A DNA stretch of 39,733 bases from JAKACA01 sp050010115. Its GTDB lineage: Bacteria > Actinomycetota > Acidimicrobiia > Acidimicrobiales > Bog-793. Shown here piece by piece: positions 14,603 to 23,265 of this stretch. The DNA lies in NCBI GenBank assembly GCA_050010115.1, contig JBEKLQ010000025.1, forward strand, positions 1-39,733, read 5' to 3'. A program made the translations under genes and the position numbers. Under the pieces are notes generated by a model. That model worked only from the letters and a program-made list of their open reading frames with translations. It was not told the DNA's origin and ran no database searches. Each line of letters opens with the position of its first letter. The stretch's first letter is position 1.

Positions 14603-15901
14603 CTAGGTCACGTCGAAGGCTTCGTCACTCGTCGCTGTACCGACACGAGTGGTGACCGAGATGTCGCCTGTCGTGGCACCGGCTGGAACGGCGGTGACGA
14701 CCCTAGTGGCGGTGTCAGACGTGATAGTGGCCCGGATCCCGTTGAAGGCCACATCGGTGGCGCCGGCAAGATTGTCGCCTTTGATGGTCACTGAGGCTCC
14801 TACTGCGGCCGACCTGGGGGTGAAGCTCCTGATGACCGGAGTGACAGGGGTGGTGATCCGGCCGATCGAGTTGTTGCCGAGGTTATCGAACCAGACAGCC
14901 CCGTCAGATCCGGCCACGATCCCATACGGCTGGCTCATGCCGGCGCCGGTGTAGAACGTGAGCACTCCCTTAGCAGTTATCCGCCCGATCGAGTCGGCGC
15001 CGGAGTTATCGAACCATAGGGCGCCACCGGGGCCCGGTGTGATCCAGATTGGTGAGGACACGTCCCGGAAGGGGAAGTCGCTGTAGTCGGTGATTTGCCC
15101 CCCGGGGGTGATCCGCCCGATCGAGCCGGGGCCGAGATTGGTGAACCACAGGGCCCCGTGGGGGTCAGCCGTGATCCCGACAGGCAGGTTGATGAGGCCC
15201 TCGGCCGTGTAGTTGATCACGATTCCTTCGGTGGTGATCCGGCCGATCGAGTTGTTGCCGGAGTTGGTGAACCACAGTGCCCCGCCCCTGCCGGCCACGA
15301 TTCCGTACGGCTTGTTGATGCTCGTTGCGCTGTAGTTGGTGATCACGCCGGCGGTCGTGATCCGCCCGATCGAGTTGTTGCCGTGATTCGTGAACCACAA
15401 GGCCCCATCAGGCCCGGCCGCGATCCCCCAAGGGCTGCTGATGCTCGGGTCGGTGTAGTTGGTGATCACGCCGGCGGTGGTGATCCGCCCGATCGAGTTA
15501 TTGCCGTAGTTGGCGAACCACAGTGCCCCGTCGGGGCCGGCCACGATCCCCGCCGGCTCGTCGATGCTCGGGTCGGTGTAGTTGCTGACCACCCCGGCGG
15601 TGGTGATCTGCCCGATCGAGTTGTTGCCGGAGTTGGTGAACCACAGGGCCCCGTCGGGGCCGGCCGCGAGCGCTAGGGGCTCGTCGATGCCGATGCCGGT
15701 GTAGTTGGTCACGTTTCCGCCCCGCGAGGCAGCCGCAGTGCCAGCCATCAGGCTGACGCTCAGGACCGGCAACGCCACCAACAGCGCTATCGACCCCGCC
15801 AAGCGACGAGTCATCGGGCGACGTCTCATCGTCGGTCCGGGCCCGCCTTCCCCCCGAGTCCGTCCGACGGAGACCCGATGCCCCGCAGAGGTTCGGCGCA
15901 T
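14603..15901 (-). CDS. secreted seven-bladed beta-propeller (virginiamycin B lyase-like) with C-terminal IPT/TIG domain
   Basis: 432 residues. A signal peptide (core AGSIALLVALPVLSVSLMAG, about residues 35-54) is followed by seven roughly 42-residue blades (about residues 63-350), each with GPDGALWFTN...NNSIGRIT, and then an IPT/TIG Ig-like domain (about 353-432, opening VIRSFTPRSAAVGASVTIKG). Virginiamycin B lyases share the GxDGxLWFTE blade pattern, but here the Glu of WFTE is Asn in every blade, and no clear catalytic His/Glu set is visible. A streptogramin-lyase activity is therefore doubtful, and a binding role in the envelope is more likely. The start at ATG 15901 has a GAGGGGGG site 10 nt upstream; ATG 15829 and 15814 are alternatives. 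Confidence 0.82.
   Translation of the reverse strand: MRRTSAGHRVSVGRTRGEGGPGPTMRRRPMTRRLAGSIALLVALPVLSVSLMAGTAAASRGGNVTNYTGIGIDEPLALAAGPDGALWFTNSGNNSIGQITTAGVVSNYTDPSIDEPAGIVAGPDGALWFANYGNNSIGRITTAGVITNYTDPSISSPWGIAAGPDGALWFTNHGNNSIGRITTAGVITNYSATSINKPYGIVAGRGGALWFTNSGNNSIGRITTEGIVINYTAEGLINLPVGITADPHGALWFTNLGPGSIGRITPGGQITDYSDFPFRDVSSPIWITPGPGGALWFDNSGADSIGRITAKGVLTFYTGAGMSQPYGIVAGSDGAVWFDNLGNNSIGRITTPVTPVIRSFTPRSAAVGASVTIKGDNLAGATDVAFNGIRATITSDTATRVVTAVPAGATTGDISVTTRVGTATSDEAFDVT
14852..15715 (-). repeat. seven tandem approx. 126-bp propeller repeats
   Basis: Each unit codes for one 42-residue blade. Several neighbouring units (around 15230-15640) are nearly identical at DNA level, with the segment coding NNSIGRITTAG recurring, suggesting recent duplication or gene conversion within the gene. 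Confidence 0.75.
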
Positions 15902-15969
15902 GTTGATTCATCCCCCCTCGCTACTCGTGCTGAGCGTTCGTCGCCAGAGGGCAATCTATCCCCCGGCTA

Positions 15970-16008
15970 AGCTGAGGGCCGGCGAGGAGTCAGACGCCCT
16001 CCCGAGCT
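15970..16008 (+). repeat. hairpin directly before the ABC ATPase start
   Basis: GAGGGC (15974-15979) pairs with GCCCTC (15996-16001), and an outer AGCT/AGCT (15970-15973, 16005-16008) can extend it past a bulge. A GAGGAG stretch sits in the loop at 15984-15989, too far (22 nt) from GTG 16012 to serve as a simple ribosome site. It could influence translation of the ATPase. Confidence 0.35.
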
Positions 16009-16011
16009 GAC

Positions 16012-16794
<783 letters not shown>

Positions 16795-16858
16795 GCAGCT
16801 CTAAGGCAAGCGATCGGCTACCGGACGAGTGAGACTCGCTCGTGGGTGAGGTCAGCAC

Positions 16859-18223
16859 GTGAGCTGGCGAGACGCCGTCACGATGGCGAGGCGAGAGCTC
16901 CGCCGGAACCCGGGACGTGCAGCGCTGACGGTTCTCGCCGTAGCGTTGGCAGCCGCGTTGCTGTCAGCGCTCCTCACGATCGCCGGCACCGCTCAGACTC
17001 GTGTCCTGTCGCAGCTCTCACACGGGGGCTCGCTCGCCGGCATCTCCGTCGAACCCGATGCGCCCAATCCGTCTCAGGAAACCCTGGACTATCCGGTACC
17101 CGGACCGCCCAAGCCGCTCACGGTTTCCGCCATCGACCGGATCCGCCGGCTTCGCGATGTCCTCGACGTCTATCCGGTGACCGCCGTCGAGGCGACCATC
17201 CAACCACCCGAGGCTCCCCCTCCGGGATCCACGCTCTGCCCGCCCATCCGGCAAGGCTCGGCAGTCCATCGTTGTCCGACCTCGGGCGCCGCCGGTGCCC
17301 CCGGGGCGAAGGTCTCGGTAGCTGCCTTCGACAGCGAGGTGGTGAGCGCGGCTCTCGGGCACGTCAGTGCGCTGCCCATCACGTTGCTCGCTGGGCGCCT
17401 GCCAAGCGCGAGCTCTCCGGTCGAGATTGACGTCGGGGGCGATTATCTGCAGCGGCTCGGCCTGTCGCGTAACCAAGCCGGCGAGGTCATCGGAACTCGG
17501 CTGACGCTGAGTTCCCTGTCGTTCAGCGAGGGCCTTCTCGTTGTCCGGCAGACCCGCCTCGAAGTGGTCGGCGTGGTCGACCAGCAGCTCGGGTCAGGTG
17601 ACATCCTGGCCTGGTCCGGGGTTGTGCAAGGCATCTCCAGGTTCGACGAGACCATGAATCCAACCAGCGTCGCGTCCCCGTACGTCGCCACTGTCGTCAT
17701 CGCCAAGCAACTCGACGACGTCTCTGCCGTGCGTGCACAGATCGCCACCATCGGCTACTCCACGACCGCGCCCGTGGGTCTCGTCATCTCGGTCGGGCGC
17801 TATCTGCACGTTGTGGAGCTGGTGCTGTCCGGAATCGGCCTCGTCGCCCTCGGGATCGCCGCGCTCGGCATAGCCAATGCTCTCCTCGCCGCCATTCGCG
17901 AGCGTCGACGCGAGATCGGCGTCCTCAAGGCGATCGGGGCGAGAGATCGGGATGTACTCCGCATCTTCCTCGTCGAAGCAGTCGCCCTCGGCTTCGCAGG
18001 TGGACTCATCGGCACCGCTCTCGGCGTTGCCATGGCTGCGGCCATCTCGGCGAACGCCAATGCCTATCTGCATTCCCAAGGCTTGGCAGGCGTGGCGTTG
18101 TCGCTCCCGTGGTGGCTCCCTGTCGGTGGCGTGATCGGCTCGACGGTGGTCGCGCTCGTCGCCGGCACGCTGCCGGCGTTTCGCGCTGCTCGCCTGCCGG
18201 CGCGAGAGGCGGTCGACGTCTGA
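16859..18223 (+). CDS. FtsX-like ABC transporter permease (MacB type)
   Basis: 454 residues. One N-terminal membrane helix (RAALTVLAVALAAALLSALL) is followed by a large external domain (about residues 45-310, four cysteines: two in TLCPPIRQGSAVHRCP-like loops). Three C-terminal helices form the FtsX domain, including the cytoplasmic loop NALLAAIRERRREIGVLKAIGA that engages the ATPase. This MacB-type topology is used for extracytoplasmic work such as lipoprotein, peptide or cell-wall processes. The start GTG 16859 follows a GAGG stretch. Its stop overlaps the next gene's ATG (TGATG), so translation is coupled to the lipoprotein. The substrate is unknown. Confidence 0.92.
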   Translation: MSWRDAVTMARRELRRNPGRAALTVLAVALAAALLSALLTIAGTAQTRVLSQLSHGGSLAGISVEPDAPNPSQETLDYPVPGPPKPLTVSAIDRIRRLRDVLDVYPVTAVEATIQPPEAPPPGSTLCPPIRQGSAVHRCPTSGAAGAPGAKVSVAAFDSEVVSAALGHVSALPITLLAGRLPSASSPVEIDVGGDYLQRLGLSRNQAGEVIGTRLTLSSLSFSEGLLVVRQTRLEVVGVVDQQLGSGDILAWSGVVQGISRFDETMNPTSVASPYVATVVIAKQLDDVSAVRAQIATIGYSTTAPVGLVISVGRYLHVVELVLSGIGLVALGIAALGIANALLAAIRERRREIGVLKAIGARDRDVLRIFLVEAVALGFAGGLIGTALGVAMAAAISANANAYLHSQGLAGVALSLPWWLPVGGVIGSTVVALVAGTLPAFRAARLPAREAVDV

Positions 18224-19053
18224 TGCGGCTCCAGCGCGGCCGGCGACGGCGGGCTCACATGCTGTGGGCGGCGCCGGCACCCCGCACGATGACCGTGATG
18301 GCCGCCGTGCTCGTCGCGCTCACGGCCACGCTCGCGAGCTGTACGTCGGGCGGCGCCGCCTTCAACGGTCCGCCGGTGCAGCACGTCGGCACCCCGGTCA
18401 CCTACCTGGCCGTGATCGATCTCCTGGCGGTACCGCCCGAGGATGCGAGCCCGCTTTTCGCCCAGGCGTTGCTCAGCCAAGCCCTCCCGCCGTGGGCGAC
18501 CTCGTACGAGGCCGTCGCCACGAACGGAACGGATGCGTTCGCTGCCTTGACGCGCAGCGCCGCCCTCGCCCGGTCGGTTCACCCGACCGTCGTGGCGGTG
18601 TCCGAGGGGATGACAGCGCTTTTTCGCGGTGTGGCGAGCAGCCAGTTCGCGTCCGCACTCGGTGAGCTGCTCGCTCAGTTACGAGGAAGCGGCGCGACCA
18701 CGATCCTCGTCGGAAATCTCGTTCCCGCCGACCTGTCAGCCTCGGCCGACGCATGCCTCAGTCGCACCTCTTGCGATCTGGCTCCCGACGGTGCCACATG
18801 GACCGAAGCAGCGCTGGCCAACGAGATCACCGCCTACAACGACGCGATCGCGATCGAGGCCGCATCGCACGGCGCTGTCCTCGTCGACCTTCATGGCGCC
18901 CTCGAGAAGGCGATCGACCGGCGCGGTGCTGGCGCCGTCTGGTCCAGCTCGTCGTACTCGCTGACGGTGTACGGATCGGGCCTTGTCGCCGACGCCTTCC
19001 TTCAGGCGATCCGCCATCGCCCCCTCAATGCCCACGGTGCTCTTGCCACGTAA
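18223..19053 (+). CDS. lipoprotein with degenerate SGNH-hydrolase-like fold
   Basis: 276 residues. A basic N-terminus and hydrophobic core (TVMAAVLVALTATLASC) end in a lipobox cysteine. The remaining domain has the order of an SGNH hydrolase: TYLAVIDLLAV where GDS is expected, VVAVSEGMTALF at block III, TILVGNLVPAD, then AYNDAIAIEAASHGAVLVDLHG, and YSLTVYGSGLVADAFLQAI where the DxxH block would be. The catalytic Ser, Asn and Asp-x-x-His are not recognisable, so it is probably a non-catalytic ligand-binding relative; the fold call is by pattern only. The ATG overlaps the permease stop, so it is very likely the extracytoplasmic partner of the MacB-type transporter. Confidence 0.68.
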   Translation: MRLQRGRRRRAHMLWAAPAPRTMTVMAAVLVALTATLASCTSGGAAFNGPPVQHVGTPVTYLAVIDLLAVPPEDASPLFAQALLSQALPPWATSYEAVATNGTDAFAALTRSAALARSVHPTVVAVSEGMTALFRGVASSQFASALGELLAQLRGSGATTILVGNLVPADLSASADACLSRTSCDLAPDGATWTEAALANEITAYNDAIAIEAASHGAVLVDLHGALEKAIDRRGAGAVWSSSSYSLTVYGSGLVADAFLQAIRHRPLNAHGALAT

Positions 19054-19263
19054 GACCCAGCCGAAGCGCGCCGTCCTGCGTCTGCGAAATGGGGGTGGCG
19101 AGCCAGCCGGATCGCCTGTCGCCTCGGGTCACCGACGGCCATCGTGTATGCGGGTGCACCGTGTTGTCCTTGAGCGCTCAGAACCTCATCATCTCAGATG
19201 TCCACAGCAGGACCGGTGCGACCACGCATGCCACAGGGCAGACGCAGCTCTAAGATTACGCCC

Positions 19264-19332
19264 ATGTCAATGGTCATGGTCCGCCGTGCCCGGGCGACGT
19301 CCCGCCTGGTGGGGGTACCACCAACTCGATGA
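19264..19332 (+). other. 22-codon leader-like ORF overlapping the Erm-like gene start
   Basis: Reads MSMVMVRRARATSRLVGV and ends at TGA 19330-19332, in a different frame from the methyltransferase that starts at GTG 19286. It contains an Arg-Ala-Arg (+x+) tripeptide of the kind known to stall ribosomes with macrolides in erm leaders. Equally, it may be the true N-terminus of the methyltransferase separated by a frameshift in the GGGGG run at 19311-19315. Coding status is not established. Confidence 0.25.
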
Positions 19333-19939
19333 TCGCTGGGCGGCACTCCTCGTGGAGGACGCTGCCATCTCACCGGGTGACCTCGTCCTCGACGTCGGAG
19401 CCGGATCGGGTGCGCTGGCCGCACAGCTCGTTGCAGCCGGCGCCCGGGTGATCGCCGTGGAACTGCATGACGGCCGCGCCCAACAGCTCCGGGAGCGGTT
19501 CTGGGGCGAACCGGTGGTCGTGGTCGTGGCGGACGCGTCTGACCTCAGGCTCCCGCGCCAGCCCTTCCGCGTGGTCGCCAACCCGCCATTCGCCGTCACG
19601 ACGGCGCTGATCCGGCGCCTCCTCTCCCCTGGCAGCCGGCTCGTTCGCGCCGACCTCGTCGTGCCGTGGCACGTGGGAGTCAGGTGGACCAGAGCGGACG
19701 CTCCGGCCGCCCAACGCTGGTGCCAGGTGTTCCGGACCTCGCTCGTGCGGCCACTGCCCCGCCGCGCCTTCAGGCCGTCCGCCACGATGGACACCGTCGT
19801 GCTCCGGATCGAGAGCCGGATGCCGGGTCGCCAGCAAGTCCCTACCGCACGACGTGGTCGACGCCGCCCGGGCGGCCGACCACGACCTCGTGCACCATCT
19901 CCGGCGGGAACAGGCCGTGTCCGATCACCCCGGGGGTAG
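19286..19939 (+). CDS. Erm-like rRNA adenine N6-methyltransferase
   Basis: About 217 residues of the KsgA/Erm family, which methylates an adenine of rRNA. The N-terminus has WWGYHQLDDRWAALLV (the WGxHQL block seen in short actinobacterial Erm-type proteins). SAM motif I is VLDVGAGSGALAAQLV, followed by VIAVELHDGRAQQLRERF, the DASDLRLPRQPF acidic block, and the target-base motif NPPF (VVANPPFAVTTALIRRLL). Erm proteins dimethylate 23S A2058 and give macrolide-lincosamide-streptogramin B resistance, but short GC-rich actinobacterial homologues may be intrinsic and have other targets. The start GTG 19286 is best supported by homology; there is no good ribosome site. The 3' end overlaps the convergent rpiA gene by 98 bp, and the last 40 residues are a basic low-complexity tail. 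Confidence 0.82.
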   Translation: MPGRRPAWWGYHQLDDRWAALLVEDAAISPGDLVLDVGAGSGALAAQLVAAGARVIAVELHDGRAQQLRERFWGEPVVVVVADASDLRLPRQPFRVVANPPFAVTTALIRRLLSPGSRLVRADLVVPWHVGVRWTRADAPAAQRWCQVFRTSLVRPLPRRAFRPSATMDTVVLRIESRMPGRQQVPTARRGRRRPGGRPRPRAPSPAGTGRVRSPRG

Positions 19940-20522
19940 CCGCTAAGCGGGCCGCCAGCTCCGCCGGGTCCGGGACCGGTCCGAAGTAGTCGACCAGCAC
20001 TCCCCCATCAGGAGTCGGCGGTGCATCCCTGAGCGTGCACTCCCCGAGGCGCCCGAGCGCCTTCAGCGTCGCCTCCAACCCGAACCCCAACACCTCCAAC
20101 GGCACCGGTCCCTCGAGAACGTCCACGAGCTTGTCGGACGAGATGATCACGACGAATCGATCGGCGGCGGCGGCGACGATCTTCTCTCGCGTGTGCGCCC
20201 CTCCGCCCCCCTTCACGACCCAGAAGTCGGGGGCCACCTGGTCCGCTCCGTCGATGGCGATGTCCAGCCGATCGAGCCGGTCGAACGGCCGCACGTCAAG
20301 GCCGAGACGGCGCGCCTCGTGCTCGGTCGCGACCGACGTCGCCACGCAGACGATCTCGAGCTCGCGAGCCGCCAGCGCCGGGAGGAGGTGCGCCACGGTG
20401 GAACCCGTCCCGAGCCCGACCGTCATCCCCGAGTCGACCAGTCGGGCTGCGACCTCGGCGGCGCGGTGTTTCTCGGCCTCGGCCCCGTCGGTGGCGCCCG
20501 GATCGGTCGGGATGTCGGTCAT
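19842..20522 (-). CDS. rpiA: ribose-5-phosphate isomerase A
   Basis: 226 residues. It interconverts ribose 5-phosphate and ribulose 5-phosphate in the pentose-phosphate pathway, in the cytosol. Diagnostic motifs: GLGTGSTVAHLLPAL (phosphate loop), the active-site Asp block DIAIDGADQVAPD, and VVKGGGGAHTREKIVAAAA with catalytic and binding residues, then VVIISSDKLVD. The length is standard. Its ATG overlaps the stop of proS by 4 bp, so it is co-translated with it. The 3' end overlaps the convergent Erm-like gene. Confidence 0.95.
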   Translation of the reverse strand: MTDIPTDPGATDGAEAEKHRAAEVAARLVDSGMTVGLGTGSTVAHLLPALAARELEIVCVATSVATEHEARRLGLDVRPFDRLDRLDIAIDGADQVAPDFWVVKGGGGAHTREKIVAAAADRFVVIISSDKLVDVLEGPVPLEVLGFGLEATLKALGRLGECTLRDAPPTPDGGVLVDYFGPVPDPAELAARLAATPGVIGHGLFPPEMVHEVVVGRPGGVDHVVR

Positions 20523-22246
20523 GGCGCCACCCCTAGCCGCTCGAGCTCGACGCGGACCCAGCCGAGCACGTCGTTCCGATCCACGACGGCCGCCGCCGAG
20601 GCGGTGCGCAGCTTGACCTCGATTCCACCGGCTTTCAACGAACGCGGCGACACCGTCAGACGAATCGGCATGCCGAGCAGATCGGCGTCGGCGAACTGCA
20701 CGCCTGCCCGCTCGCCTCGATCGTCGAACAGCACCTCGAGCCCTTCGGCGCGGAGCACGTCGTAGACGGCCTGGGCGACCAGCTGGGACTCCTCACCGCC
20801 GATCGAGCAGAGGTGCACTTCGAATGGCGCCATCGACACGGGCCAGCACAGCCCGAGGTCGTCGTGGTACTCCTCGGCGACACAGGCGAGGAGGCGTCCG
20901 ACGCCGATGCCGTAGGAGCCCATCACGATCGGCTGCTCGGTGCCGTTCTCGTCGAGGTAGGAGGCACCGAGAGCCTCTGAGTACTTCGTACCGAGCTGAA
21001 AGATGTTGCCCACCTCGACGCCCCGCTCGGTCCGCAGCGGGAGCCCGCACACCACGCAGGGGTCACCGTCCTCCGCCGCCGTGATGTCGGTGACAAGGTC
21101 TGGTTGGTAGTCCCGGCCGAGGTTGACGCCGGTCAGGTGCCAGTCTTCCTCGTTCGCGCCGGCGACGAGATTCGGGGATGCTGCGACGAGCGGGTCCACG
21201 AGGATCGTCGCCCGATCGCCGACGCCGATCGGCGAGGCGTAGCCGGGAACGCACCCGATGGCGAGGATCTCGTCGGTCGTCATCGGCCGGAGCTCAGAGG
21301 CACGAAGCGCATTGGCCAGCTTCGTCTCGTTCACGGTCTTGTCACCCCGCACGACAGCCACGACGGGCAGCTCGCTCCCGTCGGAGGCGGACGTCGCCAT
21401 CTGGAACACGATCTTCGCGGTGCGCTCCGGGCCAATGCCGAGCAGTGCGACCAGACTGTCGATCGTGGTGGTCGACGGGGTGTGGACGCGCTGCAACTCC
21501 TCGGCGCTCTCGGCGGGAGACTCGGGGGCGGCAGCTTGAGCCACCTGGCGGTTCTGCGAGTAGCCACAGCCGTCACAGAGCACGAGTGTGTCCTCGCCAA
21601 TGGGCGTGAGGTACATGAATTCGTGTGCGGCCGAGCCGCCCATCATGCCGACGTCGGCCGTGACTGCCAGGGTGGGCAGCCCGCACCGTTGATAGATCCG
21701 AACGTAGGCGTCGAAGACGCGCTCGTACTGCGCCACGAGACCAACGTCGTCCCGGTCGAGGCTGTAGGCGTCCTTCATCGTGAATTCACGTGTGCGCACG
21801 AGCCCGGCTCTCGGCCGCGGGTCATCGCGAAACTTCGTCTGGATCTGGTAGACGAGCCGGGGCAACTGACGCCACGACTGCACCTCGGCGGCCGCGAGCG
21901 ACGCGACAACCTCCTCGTGCGTCATCGCGAGGACGAGATCACGATCCCGGCGGTCCTTCAGGCGTACGAGCTCGGGGCCGACGGCGTCGTAGCGCCCGCT
22001 CTTGCGCCAGAGGTCGGCCGGCAACACGACCGGCAGGGAGAGCTCGACGCCCCCGACGCCTTCGATCTCCTCACGGAGGATCGACTCGATCTTCCTGGCC
22101 ACCCGCAACCCGAGTGGCAGGAAAGCGAAGATGCCGGTGCTCACCTGGCGTATGAAGGCTCCCCGGAGCAGGAACTCGTGACCTGCGACCTCGGGTGGCG
22201 CCTTGCTGGCACGAAGCGTCGAACCGAACAGTTGAGTCATCCGCAT
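20519..22246 (-). CDS. proS: prolyl-tRNA synthetase (bacterial type, with editing domain)
   Basis: 575 residues, class II aminoacyl-tRNA synthetase that charges tRNA-Pro. The N-terminus MRMTQLFGSTLR and the block FLLRGAFIRQVSTGIFAFLPLGLRV are typical; motif 2 is QIQTKFRDDPRPRAGLVRTREFTMKDAYSLD and motif 3 is VMGSYGIGVGRLLACVAEEYHDDLGLCWP. Between motifs 2 and 3 lies a full YbaK-like insertion domain (about residues 230-390) that hydrolyses Ala-tRNA-Pro, so this is the long bacterial form. The C-terminal anticodon domain includes FDDRGERAGVQFADADLLGMPIRL. It is followed by rpiA with a 4-bp overlap. Housekeeping gene. Confidence 0.98.
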   Translation of the reverse strand: MRMTQLFGSTLRASKAPPEVAGHEFLLRGAFIRQVSTGIFAFLPLGLRVARKIESILREEIEGVGGVELSLPVVLPADLWRKSGRYDAVGPELVRLKDRRDRDLVLAMTHEEVVASLAAAEVQSWRQLPRLVYQIQTKFRDDPRPRAGLVRTREFTMKDAYSLDRDDVGLVAQYERVFDAYVRIYQRCGLPTLAVTADVGMMGGSAAHEFMYLTPIGEDTLVLCDGCGYSQNRQVAQAAAPESPAESAEELQRVHTPSTTTIDSLVALLGIGPERTAKIVFQMATSASDGSELPVVAVVRGDKTVNETKLANALRASELRPMTTDEILAIGCVPGYASPIGVGDRATILVDPLVAASPNLVAGANEEDWHLTGVNLGRDYQPDLVTDITAAEDGDPCVVCGLPLRTERGVEVGNIFQLGTKYSEALGASYLDENGTEQPIVMGSYGIGVGRLLACVAEEYHDDLGLCWPVSMAPFEVHLCSIGGEESQLVAQAVYDVLRAEGLEVLFDDRGERAGVQFADADLLGMPIRLTVSPRSLKAGGIEVKLRTASAAAVVDRNDVLGWVRVELERLGVAP

Positions 22247-22313
22247 TGCGGGCCGACGTTAGTTCGGCCGGCCGGCAACGGGCACCGTAGGGCCTCCCCA
22301 AGAGGCAGGATGC

Positions 22314-23216
22314 ATGGTCATGAGGCTCTGGCTCCTTCCCGGCACACCACGCCAGTGGTGGCGCCGGGGCTCACAAATCGGGCGGCGGGCACTCGCCGAG
22401 ATGCTCCAAGACCGCATCACGACGATCGCCGGAAGCCTGGCGTTCCACTGGTTCCTCGCCATCTTCCCGGCCGCGCTCGCGCTCGTCGGCGTGTGCGGGC
22501 TCATTGGGCTCAGCCCGACGACCCTGCACAGCCTCCTCCACGGCGCCGGGGCGATCATGCCGGCACAGACGTCGCAGATCCTCGCGGACGCGCTGCGACA
22601 GCCGCCTGGCAAGGGAACGAGCCGGCTGGAGGTCGTGCTGGGCACGATCGTGGCGGTATGGAGCGCCACCGAGGCGATGGCAGCGCTGCAGATCGGGCTC
22701 GACGTCGCCTACGAGGTCAAGAAGGACCGCGGGTACCTCGGCAGGCGAGCAATGGCCGTCCCACTGCTGCTCGTGACGCTCGTGCTCGGCCTCTCGGCAT
22801 CAACGCTTCTCGTGCTCGGGGACCCCATCCGGTCACTGCTCCCGTCGCACATTCCCGTCGTCGGGCCCGCTGCCGGAGCCGCCTGGGCATTCGCCAAATG
22901 GGTGGGTGCTGTCGTGCTCATCACCCTGCTGCTCTCGACCTACTACGCCGTCGGACCGAGGCGGCAGCGGTTCACGTGGCGCTGGATTACCCCGGGCGGC
23001 ATCGTCGCCACCATCGGGTGGCTGCTGGCCTCGGCAGGCTTCTCGGTGTACCTGCAGCACTTCGGCCACGAGACACGCAGCTACGGCGCGTTCGCCGACG
23101 TGGCGGTGCTGCTGCTGTGGCTCTACATCACCGGTCTGGCGGTCCTCGTCGGCGCGGAGATCAACTGCGAGGTCGACCGATCCCGACCGAGCCCGGCCGC
23201 CTCCGCCGCGACGTGA
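22314..23216 (+). CDS. YihY/BrkB-family membrane protein
   Basis: 300 residues with six expected membrane helices. The N-terminal part has the family block DRITTIAGSLAFHWFLAIFPAALALVGVCGL, then the segment VWSATEAMAALQIGLDVAYEV with the following KKDRGYLGRRAMAVPLLL, and the C-terminal part has YGAFADVAVLLLWLYITGLAVLVGAEINCEV. The family was once called ribonuclease BN by mistake; its function is unresolved, with transport or envelope roles proposed. ATG 22314 is preceded by AGAGGCAGG. It is divergent from proS and followed after 49 bp by the exonuclease gene. Confidence 0.92.
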   Translation: MVMRLWLLPGTPRQWWRRGSQIGRRALAEMLQDRITTIAGSLAFHWFLAIFPAALALVGVCGLIGLSPTTLHSLLHGAGAIMPAQTSQILADALRQPPGKGTSRLEVVLGTIVAVWSATEAMAALQIGLDVAYEVKKDRGYLGRRAMAVPLLLVTLVLGLSASTLLVLGDPIRSLLPSHIPVVGPAAGAAWAFAKWVGAVVLITLLLSTYYAVGPRRQRFTWRWITPGGIVATIGWLLASAGFSVYLQHFGHETRSYGAFADVAVLLLWLYITGLAVLVGAEINCEVDRSRPSPAASAAT

Positions 23217-23265
23217 CGCCGGCGTCCTAATCTCACCACGTGCGCCCCCGAGGAACGAAGGTCCG

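Noticed and set aside
14603..15901. Annotation as virginiamycin B lyase resistance gene
   Set aside because: Fold pattern matches, but blade Glu residues are replaced and catalytic residues are not evident, so the resistance function is not claimed.
15902..16011. Possible cobalamin-type riboswitch (GCGAGGAGTCAGACGCCC-like stretch)
   Set aside because: Only a superficial likeness; the B12-box and the rest of the conserved core are missing, and the leader is too short.
16795..16858. Small hairpin CGAGT-GAG-ACTCG between ATPase and permease
   Set aside because: Five-bp stem without T-run inside an operon; likely by chance.
18109..18222. Longer N-terminus for the SGNH-like lipoprotein
   Set aside because: The extra frame lies inside the permease gene; the ATG at 18223 overlaps the permease stop and leads directly into the lipoprotein signal.
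21104..23230. 708-codon plus-strand frame across proS and the BrkB gene
   Set aside because: Antisense to proS motifs and out of frame with BrkB; composition is typical of a shadow frame.
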